The notes under the pieces are model-generated. The model was not told where the DNA came from and made no database searches. It worked only from the letters and a program-made list of their open reading frames with translations. 60,316 nt of DNA from Streptomyces misionensis (GTDB lineage: Bacteria; Actinomycetota; Actinomycetes; Streptomycetales; Streptomycetaceae). Positions 15,774-24,817 of the stretch are shown one piece after another. The stretch covers positions 1 through 60,316 of the forward strand of contig NZ_VOGW01000173.1 in NCBI RefSeq assembly GCF_007896895.1. Reading direction: 5' to 3'. Numbering within the stretch: position 1 is the first letter of the stretch; each line of letters begins with the position of its first letter. The translations under genes and the position numbers were made by a program.

Positions 15774-16891
15774 GAACCGGTGCACGCCGGGTCCTCGATT
15801 CGTGGGGTGGTGAGCGGGCCGGAGGAGAAGAGGCCGATGTCCCGCAGGGGCCGGCACACGCGCGAGCCGGCGGGTCGGTCCGCCCGTGACGAGCGGATGT
15901 CCGTGACGGCGAAGCACCGCCGCAGCCAGCGGTCGGTTCCGTCGAAGCGCGCGGCGAACTCCGAACGGCCGTGGATGGCGGTGCGGTTGTCGACGACGAT
16001 CAGGTCGCCCACGTCGAGGACGCTGCCCCGCAGGGTCGCGAGGAACGCGGATCTGAGCTCCTCCAGGGCCGCCCCCGCCTCCTGGTCGAGTGCCTCCATG
16101 GCGTGGAAGTCGGCGAGGAGGTCCGGGACGGCGGCCGTGCCGGAGAGCACCGGCAGCGGACCGGTGAGCAGGTCGCCGGCGCCGACGCCGAACGAACTGC
16201 TCACCCTGAGGCGGAAGCGCGGCTCCCGCAGGACGCCGGCGGTCCGCTCGGACAGCAGCGGCAGCGCCTGGGCCGCCGCGCCGACGACGGTCCGGGCGAT
16301 GCGCTCGTGGTCGGGGCGTATACACAGGAGCGTGATGAAGTCCGGCTTGGACGGGTGGAATCCGTCCTCGGTGTGGAGTTCGAGGTAGACCGTTCCGGAG
16401 TTCTCCTGCCGCCTCTGGGCCCCCTCGACGGGGGTGACGTCCTGGACGATCCGCCCGAGCTTTTCGTCCGCGTAGGCGATGACGTCGCCCACGGTCGACG
16501 CCACGGCGAGCTGCGCGAAGGTGGCCACCGGCAGGTCGTTCCAGTGGGAGAGGAACCCGTCGGCCGGAGTCGCGGGGGGCACGAGGTCGACGGGGATGTT
16601 CCGGAGCAGGAGCGCGCCGGCGTCGTTCCCGTGCCGGCGGAACCGGCCGAGTGCCTCGAGAATGCGCCTCGGCAGTCGGAGTCCCGCGAACTCGGCCTCC
16701 GTCAGCAGCTCCTCGTCGTCCAGCGGCCGGTCCTTCAGGGCACGGGCCGACGCGGCGAACACGTCCCTGGCCGCCTCGCGTTCGTCGTGGGTGAGCGTGA
16801 TCGTCACGTCGTCGAGCGGCGCGATCGCGCTGTCGGCGGGATCGCCGCCGACGGCGGCCGGTGGATGGGTTGGTTCACGTACCTGAATCAC
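15770..16891 (-). CDS. Fe(II)/2-oxoglutarate oxygenase, clavaminate-synthase/VioC-like (B)
   Basis: First gene of the minus-strand operon: 373 residues, same subfamily as the enzyme at 12812-13837. Motifs align one to one: LELHTEDGFHPSKPDF (iron His and Glu), VVDNRTAIHGRSEF (distal His), FDGTDRWLRR (2-oxoglutarate Arg). It has an N-terminal extension of about 30 residues and a longer C-terminal tail than its paralogue. GTG at 16891 has an AAGGGAAGGGG ribosome site upstream; the longer frame above it is not family-like. Its stop overlaps the ArgG-like ATG. Two related oxygenases in one operon suggest successive oxidations of one amino acid or use of two substrates. Confidence 0.86.
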   Translation of the reverse strand: MIQVREPTHPPAAVGGDPADSAIAPLDDVTITLTHDEREAARDVFAASARALKDRPLDDEELLTEAEFAGLRLPRRILEALGRFRRHGNDAGALLLRNIPVDLVPPATPADGFLSHWNDLPVATFAQLAVASTVGDVIAYADEKLGRIVQDVTPVEGAQRRQENSGTVYLELHTEDGFHPSKPDFITLLCIRPDHERIARTVVGAAAQALPLLSERTAGVLREPRFRLRVSSSFGVGAGDLLTGPLPVLSGTAAVPDLLADFHAMEALDQEAGAALEELRSAFLATLRGSVLDVGDLIVVDNRTAIHGRSEFAARFDGTDRWLRRCFAVTDIRSSRADRPAGSRVCRPLRDIGLFSSGPLTTPRIEDPACTGS

Positions 16892-17853
16892 CAGGCCCCT
16901 TCCCTTGATGTCAAAACTGATTCCGAAGTCAGGCTGTCCGAAACCTCGTCTTAATTGGCCGTTTCCGTCGTTGCGGACCCGTACATTCCGCTTGCCGGGC
17001 ATGACCGAGCAGCGCATCAGGACGAGCCGGAACCATGCGGTTCCGGTGGTTGATGCGGAGACAGTTCCAGAGGCTCCAGCCGGGTCCGGCACACCCGGAC
17101 CGGGGTTGCGACCTGACTTACTCGGCGAGGCTTTAGAGCCGATCAGCGGTCCGTTGCGATGCCGATGTCCCGAAGGGGTACGGCGCTGCGGTATTGAATG
17201 GCGTACCCGGGCCGGGCCCGACTGTGTCACTCATTGAAGACACCCCCGTGTCAAGGCATTCGCCTCATGCGTCCGCCATCGAAACAGAAAGGTGCGGAGG
17301 GCGCAAGCGCCTTCGTCAAGTCGCGTTCGAGAGATTGCCTCTTGCCTGCCCTACGAGCCCGAACTACAGTGCAGCCCACAGCTCACAAGGCGTGCCGGGC
17401 ACGGCGTGAACGGGGGATACACAGTGAGGTTGGGGTCGTACCGAGGTGGCGGGTCTCCTTGCCCCTCACACAGCCTTTTCAAGGCTCCTTCTTTCCGGCA
17501 GAGCGAACTTCCGCACGTTTTCGGGTGCATCCACCAGGGTGAAAGACCCTTTTGATGACTTCCTCGCGACCTGCCACCCGTTAATGATGGTGTAATCTTC
17601 CCTACTCGGGGCCGATGGCCGTCCCAGGGGCGGGTCGACCCGTTTCTTCCGTCGGGTGTGTGCGGTTTTTCCCGCACCCCGCGACTCCTCGTCCCGACCC
17701 CGTCGGGGGCATCCATATGCCCGAATTCGGCGGGTTCCACTGAAATGGGCGAAATTCACACCCATTCGCCGTTCCTTCCATTGCGCCCGAGGTCACGCGC
17801 TTCGCGGCGGACGAATTGCACTGGGCAGGGAAAAGCACCGTGGATTTCTGGAA
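16892..17853. promoter_or_regulatory. 962-bp divergent non-coding region at the cluster centre
   Basis: Separates the minus-strand oxygenase operon from the plus-strand NRPS operon. No frame here has convincing coding character. GC content is visibly lower than in the genes, especially about 17230-17620. It must contain the promoters of both arms and, given its size, probably regulator sites. I could not identify a confident -35/-10 pair, a long palindrome or a known riboswitch. A tiny GTG ORF near 17407 is too weak to call. Confidence 0.6.
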
Positions 17854-20800
17854 ATGAACCGGTCTACCATTCACGACCTGATAGCCGCACGCGCTCGGTC
17901 GAACCCCGACCTGCCGGCCGTCGAGTACGGCGACGAGCGCCTCGACTTCCGCGAGCTGGAGCGCCGTTCCGACGCCGCAGCCCGGAGACTGAGCGCACAC
18001 GGCGTCGCGCCGGGCGTCTTCGTCGCCGTGTCCCTGGAGCGTTCCGCCGCCATGGTGGTGACGCTGCTGGGCATTCTGAAGGCCGGTGGCGGCTACGTGG
18101 CCCTGGACCCCGCGCACCCGGAGGCCCGGCTGCGCTGGATCCTGGAGGACATCGCCCCGCGCCTGGCGGTGGCGAGCCGGGACATGCGGGACGCGGTGCC
18201 CCGGACCGGCATCCCGGTCCTGGTCGCCGAGGAGCTGGCCGACGCACCGGTGGCGCACGGGCCTGACGCCGCCCCGGTGACGGCGGAGACGGGCGCGGTA
18301 CTGCCCGAAGGCGATCCCGACCGACTCGCCTTCATCACGTACACGTCCGGAACCACCGGCCGCCCCAAGGGCGTCATGCATGTGCACGACTCCATGGCCT
18401 ACTTCATGGAGATGATCCGGCCCTACCTGGGTCTGGGGCCGGGCACCCGTTTTCTCCAGTTCTACCCGCTGACCTGGGAGACCCAGGCCCTCGACATCTA
18501 CGCGGTGCTCGCCGCCGGCGGCACCGTGGTCATCCCGCCCGCCGGCACCGAGACGGCCGGGCCCGGCCTGGTCGGGTTCCTCAGGGACGCCCGCGTGACC
18601 GCGGCGATGCTGCCCCCCGCGCTGCTCGCCGAGCTGACCGAGGAACCACCTCTGCCCGCCCTGCACACGCTCGCCTACATCGGGGAGCGATGTCAGCCGC
18701 AGACAGCCGAGCGCTGGGGGCGCGGGCGACGCCTGATCAACCTCTACGGACCGACCGAGGTGACCGTCGCGGCCAGTGCCTCGGACGAACGGCCGCCCGG
18801 CGACGCACCGCCGATCGGCAAGGCCCTGCCCGGCCGCGAACTGCACGTCCTCGACGAGCAGATGAATCCCGTGGCCGACGGCGAGCCCGGTGAACTCTAC
18901 GTCGGCGGCCGAGGCCTGGCCCGCGGCTACTGGGGGCTCCCCGAGCTCACGGAGCGGGCGTTCCCCCCGGACCCCTTCAGCGGCCGGCCCGGCTCCCGCC
19001 TCTACCGCACCGGCGACCGGGTGCGGTACTTGCCCGACGGCAACCTCGATTTTTTGGGCCGCGTGGACGGACAGCTCAACGTCCGCGGCCAGCGCGTCGA
19101 ACGCGGCGAGATCGAAGCGGTGATGGCCGCCCACCCGGGCGTGCAGTCCTGCGCGGTCGTCGTCCAGGGAGAGGGCCCGGACGCCAGGCTCGTCGGCTTC
19201 GTCGTCGGCGCCCCCGGCATCGAGAAGGAACTGGCCGACCGGCTGGCCGAAGAGCTGCCGCCCGCCATGGTCCCGTCGCTCCTCGTCCCCTTGGAGCGCC
19301 TCCCGCTCAACCAGCATGGCAAGGTGGACCTGGCCGCGCTGCGCGCGCACCGCCCTCGGTGGGCGCTCTCCCCCACCACCGGATCTGCTCCGCGCCCCGG
19401 GCCCGAGGCCGATCTGGCCCGCATCTGGGAGGACGTCCTGGGCGTCGAGGGCATCGGTACCAACGACGGCTTCCGCGCCCTCGGTGGCACCTCGCTCCAG
19501 GCCATCAGGGTGCAGAACCGGGTCCGCGAGCACTTCGGCGTCCCGCTGACCGTCCGGGAGCTCCTCGGCGCCGGCACCCTGGCGGAGCTGGCCCGCCTCG
19601 TGACCGCCGGCGACACCGAGCGCAGCGCCCTGCCCCCGCTCACGCGCACCACCGCCGGCCCGTCGCACCCCGCCTCCCTGCACCAGCGGCGGCTCTGGAC
19701 CCAGGCCCGGATGAAACAGGCCGCGTCCGTCGCCTACAACGAGACGTCCGCGCTCCACATCACCGGACCGGTGGACCTGCCCGCCCTGCGGCGCGCCGTG
19801 CAGGACCTGGCGGACCGGCACGAGGCCTTCCGCAGCAGCCTGCACCTGGACGGCGCCGACCTCCGCGTCGACGTCGCACCGCGTGTCACGGTGGAGCCGG
19901 CCGAGGAGGACCTGACGGGGGCGGCCGACCCCCTCGCGGCGGCCACCCGGCGGGTCGCGGAACTCGGCGCCGTCCCCTTCGACCTGGAGCGGGCACCGCT
20001 GCTCAGAGCCACCCTGCTCAGCCTGGCGGCCGAGGAACGGGTCCTCGTCCTCGTGACCCACCACACCGTCGCCGACGGCCTCTCGCAGGACGTGCTCGAC
20101 CTCGACCTGGCGGAGTGCTACGCCGCGCGCCGGGCCGGACGGGAACCGGCCCCCCGGCCCGAGAACGCGCTCCGCCCCCGTGACCACGCCCTGTGGCAGC
20201 GCGCCACGGCCGGGCACCCGGTGCTCGCCGCGGGCCTCGACCACTGGCGCTCCGTGCTCGCCAGCGCCCCCACCGAGACCGACCTCCCGACCCTGACGGC
20301 CCGGCCCGCCTCGTTCAGCCACCTCGGTGGCCGGGTGAACCACGCGACGGGCGCCGAACTGCGCGCGGCCGTCGAGCGTTTGGCCAAGCAGGCGGGCACC
20401 ACCCCGTACGCGGTGTGCCTCCTGGCGCTCGCCGTCCTGGTGTCGCGGCGCACCGGGCAGCAGGACGTCCTCATCGGCTCCCCCTTCTCGGGCCGCCCGA
20501 GCCAGGAGGCCGAGGACGTCATCGGCTTCTTCACCAACACCGTGGTGATGCGTGTGACCCTCGACGGCTCCCCCGACCCGGTCCCGCTGCTCGGCACCGT
20601 GAACGAGCGGATCCAGGAGGGCCTGGAACACCAGTACGTCGCGTTCAACGACGTCGTGCGGGCGGTCGGGGCCCGGGCCGGCGCGTCGGGCCAGCCTCTG
20701 GTCCAGGTGGTCCTGGCCTACCAGGGGCCGTTGCGCCCCCATGCCGCCCTCGCCGGGGCCCGTGTGGTGCCGTGGCTCGTGGACAACGGCACGGCCAAGG

Positions 20801-20964
20801 CCGATCTGACGGTGGAGATCAACGAGGTCGGGGACGAGCTGGTGGTGGTCCTGCCGTACAGCGCCGACGTCATGGACCTGCCGACCGCCGAGCACACGCT
20901 GGCCGAGTACGTCGAGATCCTGCGCGAACTGACAGCCGTCCGGACAGACGCCGCACGGTCCTGA
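17854..20964 (+). CDS. Nonribosomal peptide synthetase, A-T-C
   Basis: A 1036-residue NRPS with domain order adenylation, thiolation, condensation. A domain, about residues 1-500: YTSGTTGRPKGVM (A3), NLYGPTEVTVA (A5), YRTGDRVRYLPDG (A7), NVRGQRVERGEIE (A8), LNQHGKVD (A10 Lys). T domain: LGGTSLQ with the phosphopantetheine serine, near residue 550. C domain: THHTVADG, the HHxxxDG catalytic motif, near residues 735-742. In the A4 region the usual FDxS aspartate (position 235 in GrsA numbering) is replaced by Glu (PLTWETQAL), so the amino-group contact differs. The nine-residue code I read is E-T-L-M-A-I-L-V-A. The lone C domain probably condenses its own aminoacyl-T with the next module. ATG 17854 has only a weak ribosome site. 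Confidence 0.93.
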   Translation: MNRSTIHDLIAARARSNPDLPAVEYGDERLDFRELERRSDAAARRLSAHGVAPGVFVAVSLERSAAMVVTLLGILKAGGGYVALDPAHPEARLRWILEDIAPRLAVASRDMRDAVPRTGIPVLVAEELADAPVAHGPDAAPVTAETGAVLPEGDPDRLAFITYTSGTTGRPKGVMHVHDSMAYFMEMIRPYLGLGPGTRFLQFYPLTWETQALDIYAVLAAGGTVVIPPAGTETAGPGLVGFLRDARVTAAMLPPALLAELTEEPPLPALHTLAYIGERCQPQTAERWGRGRRLINLYGPTEVTVAASASDERPPGDAPPIGKALPGRELHVLDEQMNPVADGEPGELYVGGRGLARGYWGLPELTERAFPPDPFSGRPGSRLYRTGDRVRYLPDGNLDFLGRVDGQLNVRGQRVERGEIEAVMAAHPGVQSCAVVVQGEGPDARLVGFVVGAPGIEKELADRLAEELPPAMVPSLLVPLERLPLNQHGKVDLAALRAHRPRWALSPTTGSAPRPGPEADLARIWEDVLGVEGIGTNDGFRALGGTSLQAIRVQNRVREHFGVPLTVRELLGAGTLAELARLVTAGDTERSALPPLTRTTAGPSHPASLHQRRLWTQARMKQAASVAYNETSALHITGPVDLPALRRAVQDLADRHEAFRSSLHLDGADLRVDVAPRVTVEPAEEDLTGAADPLAAATRRVAELGAVPFDLERAPLLRATLLSLAAEERVLVLVTHHTVADGLSQDVLDLDLAECYAARRAGREPAPRPENALRPRDHALWQRATAGHPVLAAGLDHWRSVLASAPTETDLPTLTARPASFSHLGGRVNHATGAELRAAVERLAKQAGTTPYAVCLLALAVLVSRRTGQQDVLIGSPFSGRPSQEAEDVIGFFTNTVVMRVTLDGSPDPVPLLGTVNERIQEGLEHQYVAFNDVVRAVGARAGASGQPLVQVVLAYQGPLRPHAALAGARVVPWLVDNGTAKADLTVEINEVGDELVVVLPYSADVMDLPTAEHTLAEYVEILRELTAVRTDAARS

Positions 20965-21087
20965 GGCACCGGACGGCCCGCCCGGCGCCGGACGGTCGGT
21001 GCCGACGTGCCGGAAGCCCGCGCCCCTGCCTGTCCGTCCGTGCGGCGTGCCCCTCCCAACCGACAAGCCAACCTGAAGGGAAGTCCG

Positions 21088-23802
21088 GTGGACCTTTCCA
21101 CGCTCCTCGCTCACCACCTCGGCGCGCGCGGCGACGAGCCGGCCCTGGAGTCGGGTGCGCGAACCTGGTCGTACGCCGACCTGGACCGGGTCACCCGGGA
21201 CCGCGCCGCGCATCTGCGCAGCCTGTACCCGCAGGCCGTACGCGTCGCGCTGGTCGGCGAGCACACCGCGGAGGCGCTCGTCTGGGCGCTGGCCGTGATG
21301 CGCGCCGGGTTGGTCTACACCCCGCTCAACCCCGGGCTCCCCCCGGAACGCATGCGCGAGGCCCTGCGCGTGGCCGGGCCCGACCTCGTGCTCTGTTGTA
21401 CCTCCGAGGCCCCGCGCGAGCAGGACATCGGCCGGCCGGTGGTCGTCGCTGCCGAGCTGGCCGCCGCGGCCTCCCCGGCGGTCGGCGGCGAGAGTCCGGC
21501 TTCCTGGCCGGTGCGGGAGACGGCGTACTCGGTCTTCACCTCGGGATCGAGCGGGCTGCCCAAGCTGGTGAACGTCGGCCACCGGGGCATCGAGGCCCTC
21601 TGCCGGGCGCAGACCCGCCTGTTCGGGATCGAGCCGGGCGACCGCGTGCTCCAGTTCTCCTCCCTCGCCTTCGACGCCTCCGTCGCCGAGGTGCTCGTGA
21701 CCCTGTACGCCGGCGGCACCCTCATCGTCCCCGAGTGGGACGGCGGCTCCTGGGTGAACACGGTGGGCACCTACCTGGCCGAGCACGGCTGCGACGTGAT
21801 CACCGTGCCCCCGTCGGTGTACGCGCGGCTGAACGACGAGGCGCGCAAGACGATCGGCACGGTCGTCTTCGCGGGCGAGGCGCTGACCGAGGTGGAGTTC
21901 CGGACGGCGGCCCGGTTCAGCCGGGTGCTCAACGCCTACGGTCCCACCGAGGGCACCGTGTGCTTCTCCGTGGCCGAGCCGAGCCGGTTCACCACCTCCG
22001 TCGGCCGTCCCATCGACGGGTACGAGGCCCGCGTCCACGACCGGGCGGCGCACACGTACGCCGCCTCGGGGCGCGGCGAACTCGTCATCGTCGGCGAGGG
22101 AGTCGCCCTGGGCTACGAAGGCGTGGAGCAGGGGGACGGGCCGTTCACCACGGTCGACGGCAGCAGCGCCTACCACACCGGTGACGAGGTCGAACTCCGC
22201 GACGGCGAGGTCTTCTACGTCGGCCGCATCGACGACCAGGTCAAGCGCCTCGGCCACCGGATCGTCCTCACCGACCTGGAAGGCCGGTTGTCCGCGCTGC
22301 TGGGATCGCGCGTCGCGGTCCTGACGCACGACGGCTGCCTGGTCCTCGCCCACACCGCCACGGGCCGACCGGAGCCGGAGCTCAAGGCCTGGCTGCGCGA
22401 GGTGCTTCCGACGTGGGAAGTGCCCGACGTCCTCCTCACGGTCTCCGACATCCCGGTCACCCACACCGGCAAGGCCGACAAGGACGCCCTGCGCGCCCTG
22501 ATCGGGCACGACGGCGTCGGGGAGCCCGTCGCCGATGAGGAGGCCGGTCAGGACGTCGTGAGCGCCCTGGTGGAGGAGGTCCTCGGCACGCCGATCGCCC
22601 CCGACATGTCCTTCTTCAACGCGGGCGGCGACTCCTTCGGGCTGGTGCAGCTCCAGGTCAAGCTCGCCCGGATCTACGGGGAGGAGGACGTCCGGAAGGC
22701 CTTCGACCTGCTCAACTACGACTTCACGGTCGAGGGGTTCGTCGCCGCCGTGAGCGAGAGCCCGCAGGCCGCGCCCTCCCCCGTGCCCTCGGTCTTCCGC
22801 GCCATCTCGACCGAGCTGGCCGTCGAACTGCCCGCCACGCTCGCGGCCCTGCGGCGGGAAGCGGTCGGTGACCCACGAGCGGTGACCGTCACCGGGGCCG
22901 GCGGATTCATCGGCGGGCACGTCCTCGACAGACTGCTCGGCACCGGCCGGCCGCTGACCGTCGTCACCACCAGCAACCCCCGGCGGATCGTCGAGCGCCA
23001 CTGCGCGCGCTTCGGACGGCGGCCGGCCGACTTGGCGGACGTGCGGTTCCTGGCCTATGCCGATCTGGAGGCGCCCGCGGGCGGCGCCGACGGCTGGGGC
23101 GCCGTCGTGCACTGCGGGTTCCACGTGAACCACGTGCTGCCGCTGGAGCGCCAGGTCAACGACAGCATCGCCACGACCCGGGCCTTGGTCCGGGCAGCGG
23201 CCGCGCGCGGTGCGCACCGCTTCGTGTTCGTCTCCGCCGCCTCCGTGGGCCGGGATTTCGTGCCGCTGACCGAGGAATCCCTCGAAGCCGTCGGCGACCC
23301 GTACTCCCAGTCGAAGTTCGTGGCCGAGAGCTACGTCGAGGCTCTGGACAGCGACAGCTGCCGGGTCGACCTCGTCCGCACCGGCCTGGTGTACGGTCAC
23401 GCGGACGGCGACAGGGCGTTCCTCGACGACGACGTCTTCGCGAACCTCCTGCGGATCTCCAAGCAGCAGGGCGTCATGCCGCGACTGACCGGTCTGGTGC
23501 CGGTCTGCCACGTCGCTGACGTCGCCGACTCGCTGCTGGCCGCGGCCCTCGGGCAGGCGTCGGAGCGGCGCTCCCTGCTGTTGCAGCGCACCTACGACAT
23601 CGAGGAACTGCACGCGGAGCTCGGAGACGTCCGCCTGGTCGATCCGCAGGAGTGGCTCACGACCGTGACAGCGGCGGGTACCGCGGACACCCGCGTGCTG
23701 GCCGCACTCCGGCTCTGGCTCGACGAGCCGGGCTGGACCGGACCGGTGCGCGCCACGTGTCGGCCGATCATCCGAGAACTCACCAAGACCTTGGAGATCT
23801 GA
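21088..23802 (+). CDS. Nonribosomal peptide synthetase, A-T-terminal reductase (CmlP-like)
   Basis: A 904-residue NRPS: adenylation about 1-490, thiolation about 495-575, NAD(P)H-dependent thioester reductase about 600-904. A domain has FTSGSSGLPK, SLAFDASVAEV (normal Asp235), NAYGPTEGTVCF, YHTGDEVEL and the terminal Lys in HTGKADKD. T domain: NAGGDSFGLVQ. Reductase: TGAGGFIGGH dinucleotide loop, SAASVG, YSQSKFVAE (Tyr/Lys pair). The code I read is D-A-A-T-V-A-A-V-C, near published Phe and Tyr codes, so an aromatic amino acid is inferred. The reductase releases the product as aldehyde or alcohol, as in CmlP of chloramphenicol synthesis. GTG 21088 with GAAGGGAAG upstream. Confidence 0.93.
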   Translation: MDLSTLLAHHLGARGDEPALESGARTWSYADLDRVTRDRAAHLRSLYPQAVRVALVGEHTAEALVWALAVMRAGLVYTPLNPGLPPERMREALRVAGPDLVLCCTSEAPREQDIGRPVVVAAELAAAASPAVGGESPASWPVRETAYSVFTSGSSGLPKLVNVGHRGIEALCRAQTRLFGIEPGDRVLQFSSLAFDASVAEVLVTLYAGGTLIVPEWDGGSWVNTVGTYLAEHGCDVITVPPSVYARLNDEARKTIGTVVFAGEALTEVEFRTAARFSRVLNAYGPTEGTVCFSVAEPSRFTTSVGRPIDGYEARVHDRAAHTYAASGRGELVIVGEGVALGYEGVEQGDGPFTTVDGSSAYHTGDEVELRDGEVFYVGRIDDQVKRLGHRIVLTDLEGRLSALLGSRVAVLTHDGCLVLAHTATGRPEPELKAWLREVLPTWEVPDVLLTVSDIPVTHTGKADKDALRALIGHDGVGEPVADEEAGQDVVSALVEEVLGTPIAPDMSFFNAGGDSFGLVQLQVKLARIYGEEDVRKAFDLLNYDFTVEGFVAAVSESPQAAPSPVPSVFRAISTELAVELPATLAALRREAVGDPRAVTVTGAGGFIGGHVLDRLLGTGRPLTVVTTSNPRRIVERHCARFGRRPADLADVRFLAYADLEAPAGGADGWGAVVHCGFHVNHVLPLERQVNDSIATTRALVRAAAARGAHRFVFVSAASVGRDFVPLTEESLEAVGDPYSQSKFVAESYVEALDSDSCRVDLVRTGLVYGHADGDRAFLDDDVFANLLRISKQQGVMPRLTGLVPVCHVADVADSLLAAALGQASERRSLLLQRTYDIEELHAELGDVRLVDPQEWLTTVTAAGTADTRVLAALRLWLDEPGWTGPVRATCRPIIRELTKTLEI

Positions 23803-23805
23803 CGC

Positions 23806-24816
23806 ATGAATTCCGATGTGGCCGTGACCACGACCCCCGAGCAGCGCTGGGACCCGGGTGCTCCCCTCGACACGGAGTTCGTCGCCGACGAGGTCGGCAT
23901 CCGTGAAGCGCTGCGGCGGGGCGATTTCACCCGCTGGCGGCGACCCGGTGGCCATGAGCTGCGCGAGCGGCTGACGGACTGCCCCGAGCGGCTGTTCCTC
24001 TTCCGGACCGGCGACCGTTGGTACGCCGGCTGCAAGACGATCTCCGACTACGTGCTCGACCAAGGCATGCCGGGCGTCTTCTGCAGCCGCGTGTACTGGT
24101 ACAACGTGGTCGGTACGGTGCTGTCCGTACGCACCTCCGATGCCGACGCCCGGATCGTGTTCGAGCCGCTGGACGAGGCCGACCGCCGTGCCGCCTTCGA
24201 GGCGATCACCCCGCTCACCGAGATCGTCCACCCCTTCGCCAAACAGCGCGATCCGGGCCGGGAGAAGACCAGTCCGCCCGACGGCTGGCTGGTGACCGAG
24301 GAGCGCGCCGCCTTCCTCGGTCTCGGCGAGGAACACATCCGGCGCTACACCCGGGAGCGGTTCAGCCAGTGGCTCGACGCCACCGAGGGCGACATCCTCG
24401 CCTACGACCCGGCCTGCTCGACGGGCCAGTTCCTTTCCGAGTTCGCCGCCGCGGACCCGGCCCGCATCCGTACGGTGGGACAGGACCTGAGCAGGCAGAT
24501 GACCGAGTTCGCCGCCTCCCGCCTGGAGAAGGTGGTCTGCGGCGACGCGGCGAGTCCCGCCGTCGAGCCCGGCAGCGTCGACATCCTGTTCAGCCGGTTC
24601 CTCAACTCCGAGGTCGTCTCCACCGCCCAGGCCCGGTCCATCCTGCCGAAACTCGTCGACACGCTGCGTCCGGGCGGCGTCATGGTCCTGCTCGGCCACA
24701 GCCCCGTCCTGCTCGACACCGTGGACCTGGAGAGCGCCGGGCTGCGCGTCCTGCAGACGGTCGCGCGCCAGGACGACTTCCTCTTCCAGTACTACGTGTG
24801 CGAACACGGAGCCTGA
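23806..24816 (+). CDS. SAM-dependent methyltransferase-like protein
   Basis: A 336-residue protein 3 bp after the NRPS. The C-terminal half carries a class I methyltransferase fold: motif I YDPACSTGQFL (about residue 200), VGQDLSRQM with the ribose-binding acidic residue, VVCGDAASP, and VDILFSRFLNSEVV as motif IV. The N-terminal 150 residues (RWYAGCKTISDYVLDQG, then VYWYNVVGTVLSV) form a separate domain I do not recognise. Target could be O, N or C on the peptide or on a precursor. Co-transcribed with the CmlA-like gene, one base apart. Confidence 0.78.
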   Translation: MNSDVAVTTTPEQRWDPGAPLDTEFVADEVGIREALRRGDFTRWRRPGGHELRERLTDCPERLFLFRTGDRWYAGCKTISDYVLDQGMPGVFCSRVYWYNVVGTVLSVRTSDADARIVFEPLDEADRRAAFEAITPLTEIVHPFAKQRDPGREKTSPPDGWLVTEERAAFLGLGEEHIRRYTRERFSQWLDATEGDILAYDPACSTGQFLSEFAAADPARIRTVGQDLSRQMTEFAASRLEKVVCGDAASPAVEPGSVDILFSRFLNSEVVSTAQARSILPKLVDTLRPGGVMVLLGHSPVLLDTVDLESAGLRVLQTVARQDDFLFQYYVCEHGA

Positions 24817-24817
24817 T

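Noticed and set aside
12752..16954. Several long plus-strand frames opposite the oxygenase/ArgG-like operon.
   Set aside because: All are shadows; the minus-strand frames carry the catalytic motifs and coupled starts and stops.
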